Shown here: piece after piece, positions 6,388-11,118 of the stretch | How the letters are laid out: each line of letters starts with the position of its first letter | Numbering within the stretch: the stretch's first letter is position 1 | Source of the DNA: an uncultured Bacilli bacterium | Lineage (GTDB): Bacteria > Bacillota_I > Bacilli_A > RF39 > UBA660 | Direction of reading: 5' to 3' | NCBI GenBank assembly: GCA_934102355.1 | Contig: CAKOSO010000010.1 | Span: 1-11,118, forward strand | DNA length: 11,118 nt | Notes under the pieces: model-generated | What the model was told of the DNA's origin: nothing | What the model saw: the letters and a program-made list of their open reading frames with translations, nothing else | Databases searched by the model: none | Position numbers and translations under genes: made by a program

Positions 6388-6411
6388 GAATATAGTTGAA
6401 TGTATATTCAT
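6386..6411. promoter_or_regulatory. ArsR/SmtB-type operator of cadC-cadA
   Basis: ATGAATATA (6386-6394) and TATATTCAT (6403-6411) are perfect 9-base inverted arms around an 8-base centre. Inside it, TGAATGTATATTCA (6397-6410) has the TGAA-N6-TTCA form typical of CzrA/SmtB operators. The site starts in the -10 hexamer and covers the start site, as expected for a repressor that blocks transcription until metal binds. The decamer AGTTGAATGT occurs here (6394-6403) and again at 6363-6372 in the promoter spacer, exactly 31 bases upstream, suggesting a second, weaker half-site. Confidence 0.8.
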
Positions 6412-6430
6412 ATGTTTAAGGAGGAGTTGT

Positions 6431-6790
6431 ATGAATAAAGATTTTTGTGATTGTAACATTATTCATAAAGATAAAGTGGATAATACAAAAAAATGTATGC
6501 CAAAAGAGGAAATACTTTATAAAGTTGCTAATTTTTTTAAAATTATTGGGGATCCTACTAGAGCAAAGATTTTATTTGCTTTAGATAATAATGAAATGTG
6601 TGTTTGTGATATTGCAAATGTTCTTTCAATGACTAAGTCTTCAATATCTCATCAACTTAGTGTTTTAAGAGATAATAAAATCGTTAAATATAGAAGATCT
6701 GGTAAAGAAGTTTATTATTCTTTAGATGATGAACACGTAAAAGAAGTTTTTGAAGTTGCTTTAAGTCATGTTGGACATGAAGGAGAATAA
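6431..6790 (+). CDS. cadC: CadC/SmtB-type metal-sensing repressor (ArsR family)
   Basis: This 119-residue cytosolic repressor would bind the operator in front of its own gene and leave it on metal binding. It shows both metal sites known in the family. The cysteine site is C57-V-C59-D (the ELCVCD-type motif) with N-terminal C6, C8 and possibly C22. The C-terminal helix site is D100, H102, H113 and H116, with the same spacing as SmtB D104/H106/H117/E120. The recognition helix lies in MTKSSISHQLSVLRDNKIV (67-85), followed by the wing YRRSGKEVYYSL. GDPTRAKIL is also canonical. The start is ATG 6431 behind TTAAGGAGG. An upstream in-frame TTG (6365) lies inside the promoter and cannot be used. The stop is one base from the cadA start. 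Confidence 0.95.
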   Translation: MNKDFCDCNIIHKDKVDNTKKCMPKEEILYKVANFFKIIGDPTRAKILFALDNNEMCVCDIANVLSMTKSSISHQLSVLRDNKIVKYRRSGKEVYYSLDDEHVKEVFEVALSHVGHEGE

Positions 6791-6791
6791 G

Positions 6792-8822
6792 ATGAAAAAA
6801 TATAAATATAATATAAACAATCTTGATTGTGCTGGATGCGCAAAAGAAGTTGAAGATGGTTTAAATAAAAATAAGGATTTAAAAAATGTTGTTGTTAATT
6901 TTAATACCTGTAAATTAACATATGAATCTGATAAGGATTTTGACATTAAAGAACTTAATAGTTTGATTAAAAAAATTGAACCTGATGCTAGTATTTCTAG
7001 TGATGATGTAGAAAATAAAAAAGACTATCACTTATCTATTTTAATTATAGGCCTTATTATTGGTTTTATTGGTTATTTTATAAGCGGACCTAAATGCTTA
7101 AAATTAATTCTTTATATTATTAGTTATATAATTCTTTTATATAAAACATTTTTTAAAGCTCTAAAGATTTTATTTAAAAATAAAAGTATTAATGAAAATA
7201 TGCTTATTACAATATCTTGTGTTGGTGCTTTAGCAATTGATAAGGTTTTAGAAGGAATGATGGTTGTTACTCTTTATACTATTGGTAAAATACTTGAAGA
7301 GAAAGCTATAAATAACAGTCGTAAATCTATTAAAAGTATTTTAGATATTAAACAAGCATATGCAAATTTAAAATTAAATACTAAAACAAAAAAGATTAAT
7401 GTAGAAGATATTAATATAGATGATATTTTAATTGTAAAAAAGGGTGAAAGAGTTCCTGTTGATGGTGTTGTTATATCTGGCGATTCCTCTTTAGATATGT
7501 CTTTTCTTACTGGTGAATCTGATTTGGTTAGTGTTAAGGGAGATGATGTTATACTTTCTGGTAGTATAAATAAAGGAGATGTTATTGAAATGCGTGCAAC
7601 TTCTTTATTTAAAAATTCTACTGTTTCAAAGATTCTAGAGCTTCTTGATGACGCTACTGATAAAAAGACTCATATGGAAACAACTATATCTAAGATAAGT
7701 AAAGTATATACTCCTTTAGTTATTGTTTTAGCAGTTTTAGTTATTATACTTCTTCCTTTACTTTTTAATGTTTCATTTTCTGAAAGCTTGTACCGAGGAC
7801 TTACATTCTTAGTTATATCTTGTCCTTGTGCCATTGCTATATCTGTTCCACTTTCATATTTTACTGGTATTGGTACTGCTAGTAAAAACGGTATTTTAAT
7901 TAAAGGAAGTAATTATTTAGATAGTTTAAGTAGTATAAATAATATTATTTTTGATAAAACTGGTACTCTTACAAATGGATCTTTTAAAGTTTCAAAAATT
8001 GATATTGATAAAAATAGTGGTTATAGCAAAGATCAAGTTATTGATATATTAGTTAAAGGAGAATCTTTTTCTAACCACCCTATTGCAAGATCTATTATGA
8101 AATTAAAAGATAATGTTGATAATAATGATGTAAAAAGCTTTAAAGAAATTGAAGGTAAAGGAATTAGTTTTAAACTTAATAATAAAAAAGTTATTATAGG
8201 TAATAAATCTTTATGTAATTGCGATGGAGATGCAATGCTTCATTTAAATATTGATGGGCATCATATTGCTAATATAACTATTGATGATGGAATTAAGGAA
8301 AATGCAAAAGATACAATTCTTAAACTTAAAAAGATGGGAATTGAAACATATATGTTTACCGGAGATAAAAAAGATATTGCAATAGAAATTGGAAATAGTT
8401 TAAGTATAGATCATGTAAAATATGAAATGTTACCTGAGGATAAATTCAAATGTTTTGAAGAAGTATCAAAAGATAATAAAATTACTGCTTTTGTAGGTGA
8501 TGGTATAAATGATGCTCCAGTACTTAAAAGGTCTGATATAGGTATTTCTATGGGTGGTGTTGGTACTGATTCTGCTATTGAAGCTAGTGATATTGTTCTT
8601 ATGAAAGATGACTTAAGTAAAATACCTCTTGCAATTAATATTTCTTTATATACAAAAAAAATCATAAAACAAAATTTAATATTTGCGATATTAGTTAAAG
8701 TATTAATCTTATTATTCAGTGTATTAGGACTTGCTAATATGTGGTTTGCAGTATTTGCTGATACTGGTGTTACTCTTCTTACAATTGTTAATACTTTAAG
8801 AATAATGAATAAATTTAATTAA
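6792..8822 (+). CDS. cadA: Heavy-metal-exporting P1B-2 ATPase (Cd/Zn/Pb type)
   Basis: CadA/ZntA pumps export Cd, Zn or Pb across the cytoplasmic membrane using ATP. The 676-residue protein has one N-terminal metal-binding domain with D12-CAGC16, membrane helices, the actuator loop TGE (240-242), the transport motif S343-CPC346 in VISCPCAIAISVP, the phosphorylated D388 in DKTGTLTNG, the HP motif at H429 (NHPIA), TGD near 523 and GDGINDAP (569-576). K636 in LVKVLILL and D657 in FADTGVTLL are the last-helix residues that separate Zn/Cd/Pb pumps from copper pumps. The start is ATG 6792, with AAGGAG (6780-6785) lying in the end of cadC; an in-frame ATG at 6768 has no ribosome site. It lies one base after cadC, so translation is coupled. 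Which metal is preferred cannot be settled from sequence. Confidence 0.96.
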   Translation: MKKYKYNINNLDCAGCAKEVEDGLNKNKDLKNVVVNFNTCKLTYESDKDFDIKELNSLIKKIEPDASISSDDVENKKDYHLSILIIGLIIGFIGYFISGPKCLKLILYIISYIILLYKTFFKALKILFKNKSINENMLITISCVGALAIDKVLEGMMVVTLYTIGKILEEKAINNSRKSIKSILDIKQAYANLKLNTKTKKINVEDINIDDILIVKKGERVPVDGVVISGDSSLDMSFLTGESDLVSVKGDDVILSGSINKGDVIEMRATSLFKNSTVSKILELLDDATDKKTHMETTISKISKVYTPLVIVLAVLVIILLPLLFNVSFSESLYRGLTFLVISCPCAIAISVPLSYFTGIGTASKNGILIKGSNYLDSLSSINNIIFDKTGTLTNGSFKVSKIDIDKNSGYSKDQVIDILVKGESFSNHPIARSIMKLKDNVDNNDVKSFKEIEGKGISFKLNNKKVIIGNKSLCNCDGDAMLHLNIDGHHIANITIDDGIKENAKDTILKLKKMGIETYMFTGDKKDIAIEIGNSLSIDHVKYEMLPEDKFKCFEEVSKDNKITAFVGDGINDAPVLKRSDIGISMGGVGTDSAIEASDIVLMKDDLSKIPLAINISLYTKKIIKQNLIFAILVKVLILLFSVLGLANMWFAVFADTGVTLLTIVNTLRIMNKFN

Positions 8823-8827
8823 AAAAT

Positions 8828-8852
8828 AAAGCTACTAAAAAGTAGCTTTTTT
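8828..8852. terminator. Rho-independent terminator after cadA, usable both ways
   Basis: AAAGCTACT (8828-8836) and AGTAGCTTT (8841-8849) pair perfectly around an AAAA loop, followed by T's to 8852. On the minus strand the same hairpin is followed by ATTTTTT, so it can also end the lipoprotein transcript. The plus-strand U tail overlaps the lipoprotein stop codon (8851-8853). Confidence 0.92.
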
Positions 8853-9330
8853 ATGTGTCCATTTCATAATAATAAAGTGTATTTGTATCAGTATCATATA
8901 TAGCTATAGTAAAATTAAACGAATATCTATTAAATAATTCTTTATCATCTTCTCTATCTTCGTAATCTGCATATCTATCTTTAAAATAATAATATCCATT
9001 TTTTATTTCTGGTATTTCATCAATTAACCAATATCCTTCTTCAGAATCTTCTTCATCTGTACCATAAAGTGCTATAGAAAGATTCTTTGATAAGGGAATT
9101 TCTTTCCACTTCGATATTTGTTTTAATATTTCATTACTGTTGCTACAAGTTGCTTTAATAAAATATGTTCCATCACCAAGAAATCCTCCATGAGTATCTT
9201 CATCTTTTATTATTTTACATGATGATATATCTATACCTATTGATTTTTTTAAGTATTTGTTTGGATTACTTTTTAAAATACAACCACTTAATAATAAACA
9301 GAATAAAGCAATTACAATTATTTTTTTCAT
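8851..9330 (-). CDS. Small lipoprotein of unknown function
   Basis: The 159-residue product begins with a textbook lipoprotein signal: MKK, a hydrophobic stretch, and the lipobox LLSG-C17, so it should be lipid-anchored on the outer face of the membrane. The mature part has two more cysteines that could form a disulfide (in SSCKI and KATCS), and a very acidic C-terminal half (DRYADYEDREDDKE) ending in a segment IAIYDTDTNTLYYYEMD. I cannot name a family. I chose ATG 9330 because GAGGTG sits directly upstream at good spacing and the signal peptide then begins normally. An ATG at 9342 overlaps the HAD stop as ATGA but lacks a ribosome site. It is the second gene of a two-gene operon. Confidence 0.85.
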   Translation of the reverse strand: MKKIIVIALFCLLLSGCILKSNPNKYLKKSIGIDISSCKIIKDEDTHGGFLGDGTYFIKATCSNSNEILKQISKWKEIPLSKNLSIALYGTDEEDSEEGYWLIDEIPEIKNGYYYFKDRYADYEDREDDKELFNRYSFNFTIAIYDTDTNTLYYYEMDT

Positions 9331-9338
9331 ATGACACC

Positions 9339-9959
9339 TCATAAAATGTTATATAATTCCTCTAAAGAATTAATTTTTTTTACTTTTTTGTCATCTTCTT
9401 TTTTAGTTAACCAGATAGCATTCATATTTAATTCTAGAGCTGGTTTTATATCTGATTCATAACTATCCCCTATTACAGTATATTCTTTTGGACTACCATC
9501 TTTAATTATATTTAAGAATGCTTCTTTATTTGGTTTAACTATATTCTCATCACCACAATATACTTCTTTGAAATATTTATAAATATCAGTGTTTTTTAAT
9601 CTTGCAACTTGGCAATCTGTAAACCAATTGGTTAATATGTATAATTCATACTTTTTATTTAAATATTCTAATAATGGTTTTATTTTAGGAGATATTACAC
9701 AACATTTTTTACCTTGATTTCCTAATAATTTGTCCATAAATGACATATCTAATTTATAATTAAATCTATTATTAATTATATTTAATAAATCTTCTTTATC
9801 TAAGATTTTACAATTCTTATCATATTTATCTATTATATCATTTATTTCTTCATAATTTTCATATATACCAAATTCATTTAACACTTCTATTAAGACATTT
9901 ATATACTCATCTTCCCAAATTAATAGTGTGTTGTCTAAGTCAAATATTATCTTATTCAT
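9339..9959 (-). CDS. HAD-superfamily hydrolase (subfamily IA, phosphatase-like)
   Basis: This is a cytosolic 206-residue phosphatase-type protein. All four HAD motifs are visible: D7-x-D9 in FDLDNTLL (nucleophile and general acid), T110-N111 in YILTNW, K142 in VKP, and GDSYESD (164-170) with the metal-binding aspartates. The helical cap lies between motif I and motif II (about 15-85), as in subfamily IA members such as YjjG and phosphoglycolate phosphatases. The substrate cannot be inferred. ATG 9959 has GAGGTG at good spacing. The stop is TGA, and it is embedded in the ribosome site of the downstream lipoprotein gene, so the two are co-translated. Confidence 0.92.
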   Translation of the reverse strand: MNKIIFDLDNTLLIWEDEYINVLIEVLNEFGIYENYEEINDIIDKYDKNCKILDKEDLLNIINNRFNYKLDMSFMDKLLGNQGKKCCVISPKIKPLLEYLNKKYELYILTNWFTDCQVARLKNTDIYKYFKEVYCGDENIVKPNKEAFLNIIKDGSPKEYTVIGDSYESDIKPALELNMNAIWLTKKEDDKKVKKINSLEELYNIL

Positions 9960-9980
9960 ATGTCACCTCAACTATAAATA

Positions 9981-10009
9981 ATTATAGCAAAAGAAAAAGA
10001 TAATTACAA
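9981..10009 (-). promoter_or_regulatory. Promoter of the HAD-lipoprotein operon
   Basis: TTGTAA (10004-10009), a 17-base spacer, and TATAAT (9981-9986) with a TGC extension just upstream make a strong minus-strand promoter. Transcription would begin near 9974, about 15 bases before the HAD start codon. Confidence 0.75.
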
Positions 10010-10023
10010 AATTATAATTATCT
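9998..10023. repeat. Perfect 9-bp inverted repeat over the HAD promoter -35
   Basis: AGATAATTA (9998-10006) and TAATTATCT (10015-10023) are perfect inverted arms 8 bases apart. On the minus strand the hairpin is followed by TTTTCTTTT, so it may act as the terminator of the transcript coming from the BspA-like gene. It also overlaps the -35 of the HAD promoter, so an operator is the alternative. Confidence 0.5.
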
Positions 10024-10038
10024 TATTAAAATTTGATT

Positions 10039-10100
10039 TTAAATTGATTGAATTTTAGAACCAACAAACATATCTGCTGTAGCAGTATTTTAATTATACC
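10039..10100 (-). pseudogene. Decayed C-terminal end of a second BspA-like gene
   Basis: In the minus-strand frame ending at the TAA at 10039-10041 the sequence reads NTATADMFVGSKIQSI. This matches the end of the neighbouring intact gene (ANAEYMFYASKISSV) over the positions MF, SKI and the S before the final hydrophobic residue. A stop lies directly upstream in this frame, but adding one A to the A run at 10088-10091 continues the match with an IIK, parallel to WIIN in the intact gene. Nothing upstream of 10100 is recognisable. I read it as the last remnant of a BspA-like repeat gene lost by deletion and frameshift. Confidence 0.6.
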
Positions 10101-10111
10101 GGAATTACAAT

Positions 10112-10166
10112 ATTAAAAAGGGAAAACAGAATGAAATTTCATCATTACATAGCATTCCTTTTTAAT
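10112..10166. repeat. Nested inverted repeats downstream of the BspA-like gene
   Basis: ATTAAAAAGG (10112-10121) and CCTTTTTAAT (10157-10166) are perfect 10-base inverted arms, extendable by a G-U and an A-U pair. Near the middle of the 35-base interior lies the perfect palindrome ATGAAATTTCAT (10131-10142). The T-rich tail (GTTTTATTTTTTTA) is on the plus-strand side, so as a terminator it would serve plus-strand transcription, yet no plus-strand gene precedes it. Confidence 0.5.
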
Positions 10167-10177
10167 GTTTTATTTTT

Positions 10178-11118
10178 TTATTCATATGTAACTGAGCTTA
10201 TTTTACTTGCATAGAACATGTATTCGGCATTTGCTCCTGCATTAATTATCCATTTATTTTTGTCTACCAAGACTTCTTCCAAATTTTTCATCTCTGCAAA
10301 CATAAATCTTAAATCTGTTGCGTTAGTGATATTAAAGTTTCTTAAGTCCAATTTTTTTAATGCTGTATTTTGAAACATACGATGTATATCCGTTACGTTT
10401 GTTGTATCAAAGTTAGAAATATCTAGGGTTGAAAGTTTGGAACAATTATAAAGAAAATATCCAACATTAGTTAATTTAGGAGTTTTAAAGCTTGATAAAT
10501 CAAGGTTCGTTAAAGAGCTGCATCCAGTGAACATATATGACATATTGGTGACATTTGTTGTATTAAAGTTAGATAAATCAATATTCGTTAAGGAACTACA
10601 TCCATAAAACATTTGTAACATATCAGTTACATTTGACGTATTAAAACTTGATAAATCTAGTGATGTTAAGGAACTGCAATTGTAGAACATTTGTCTTAGA
10701 CTAGTTACTTTTGAAGTGTTTAGGTGTGATAAATCTAGTGATGTTAAGGATTTACAATTAGCAAATAATCCATATATACTTGTAACATTTGATGTATTGA
10801 AACCTGATAAATCTATTTCTTTTAGTTTTTCACAAGATGAGAATAAATGTGTTAAATCAGTTATTTTTTCTGTTATAAAAGTTGTTGGTAATGAAAGATT
10901 TACTAATTGTGAGCATTCAGCAAACATTGGGCCTATAACTGTTACATTTGACATATTAAAATTGGATATATCAAGACTTGTTAATGCCTTGCAATTGTAA
11001 AACATTGCATGCATTCTTATAACTTTTGATGTATTAAAGTTTGATAAATCTAGACTTGTCAATGAACTACAATTATAAAACATATTTTGCATATTATTAA
11101 CATTTGACGTATTAAGGT
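10178..11118 (-). CDS. BspA-like leucine-rich-repeat surface protein (DUF285), 5' end missing
   Basis: The frame is open to the right edge of the window, giving 312 C-terminal residues of a longer protein. It is built of about 11 tandem units of about 26 residues with the consensus MFYNCSSLTSLDLSNF followed by NTSNVTNM, the signature of the BspA/DUF285 repeats. These make a right-handed solenoid and occur on surface proteins that bind host matrix or other cells. The last full unit gives way to NKWIINAGANAEY and a final half unit ending SSVTYE. There is no LPXTG, membrane or wall-binding domain at this end, so any export signal or anchor must lie upstream. The ATG at 11092 is an internal Met in the repeat, not the start. 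The adhesion role is family knowledge, not shown here. Confidence 0.93.
   Translation of the reverse strand, partial: LNTSNVNNMQNMFYNCSSLTSLDLSNFNTSKVIRMHAMFYNCKALTSLDISNFNMSNVTVIGPMFAECSQLVNLSLPTTFITEKITDLTHLFSSCEKLKEIDLSGFNTSNVTSIYGLFANCKSLTSLDLSHLNTSKVTSLRQMFYNCSSLTSLDLSSFNTSNVTDMLQMFYGCSSLTNIDLSNFNTTNVTNMSYMFTGCSSLTNLDLSSFKTPKLTNVGYFLYNCSKLSTLDISNFDTTNVTDIHRMFQNTALKKLDLRNFNITNATDLRFMFAEMKNLEEVLVDKNKWIINAGANAEYMFYASKISSVTYE
10304..11118. repeat. Tandem array of about 78-bp units coding for the LRR repeats
   Basis: The BspA-like coding sequence repeats every 26 codons. In minus-strand order, units 1, 2 and 4-9 are 26 codons, unit 3 is 27 and unit 10 is 25. Units 5-8 are the most alike at DNA level, for example GTTAAGGA(A/T)-type stretches recurring at the same place. 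Units 3 and 10 are the most diverged: unit 3 loses the DLSNFNTS core and unit 10 loses the CSS. Such arrays can gain or lose units by recombination. Confidence 0.85.

Noticed and set aside
6365..6430. 22-residue N-terminal extension of the metal sensor from a TTG codon
   Set aside because: The TTG lies between the -35 and -10 hexamers, upstream of the transcription start; ATG 6431 has a strong ribosome site.
6761..6946. 61-residue minus-strand frame across the cadC-cadA junction
   Set aside because: It is antisense to two well-supported genes and has no ribosome site or family match.
10716..11000. 94-residue plus-strand frame inside the BspA-like gene
   Set aside because: It is antisense to the LRR array, and its length comes from the periodic sequence of the opposite strand.
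10304..11118. CRISPR-like regular repeats
   Set aside because: The about 78-base period is continuous coding sequence for 26-residue LRR units with no unique spacers.

Overview
The window is strongly AT-rich DNA with TGG as the tryptophan codon and TGA used as a true stop (the HAD gene), so it uses the standard bacterial code and is not Mycoplasma-like in that respect. Shine-Dalgarno sites are mostly strong (AAGGAGG type) and the promoters are close to the sigma-A consensus. A membrane-anchored D-Ala-D-Ala carboxypeptidase implies a peptidoglycan wall. Together with a BspA-type (DUF285) leucine-rich-repeat surface protein and a RhuM protein, this points to a low-GC, probably gut-dwelling Bacillota (Bacilli/Erysipelotrichia/RF39-like). 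The lineage is an inference.

Layout. (1) 1-515, minus: the N-terminal half of a RhuM family protein, running off the left edge. (2) 516-987: a gene-poor stretch with a probable minus-strand promoter, two small hairpins and a 10-codon reading frame with a good ribosome site that may be a gene relic. (3) 988-1830, plus: folD, ending at a bidirectional terminator. (4) 1925-2992, minus: a VanY-like M15 D,D-carboxypeptidase. (5) 5721-3084, minus: a tightly packed five-gene operon: an unusual Ham1/ITPase-like pyrophosphatase, 3-methyladenine DNA glycosylase I (tag), a DUF1697 protein, a Nudix hydrolase with the Nudix_N domain, and a 67-residue protein. At least three members have nucleotide-pool or DNA-base-repair chemistry. 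(6) 6298-5798, minus: a GNAT acetyltransferase, divergent from the next unit. (7) 6431-8822, plus: a metal-resistance operon of a CadC/SmtB-type repressor and a P1B-2 (Cd/Zn/Pb) ATPase, one base apart, behind a consensus promoter that overlaps a clear operator palindrome. (8) 9959-8851, minus: a HAD hydrolase and a small lipoprotein in one operon. (9) 10178 to the right edge, minus: the C-terminal part of a BspA-like repeat protein, with a decayed copy of the tail of a second such gene just downstream.

How the parts work together. The cadC-cadA unit is a complete sensor and exporter. The five-gene operon looks like a housekeeping or stress module that removes damaged nucleotides and alkylated bases. 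Its first enzyme lacks the usual purine-binding signature, which makes its substrate the most open biochemical question here. The right end looks like a recombining surface-protein locus. I found no tRNA, rRNA, CRISPR array or insertion sequence. No complete, obviously new defence or mobile system is visible; the RhuM fragment is the only hint of an accessory locus, and it continues outside the window.
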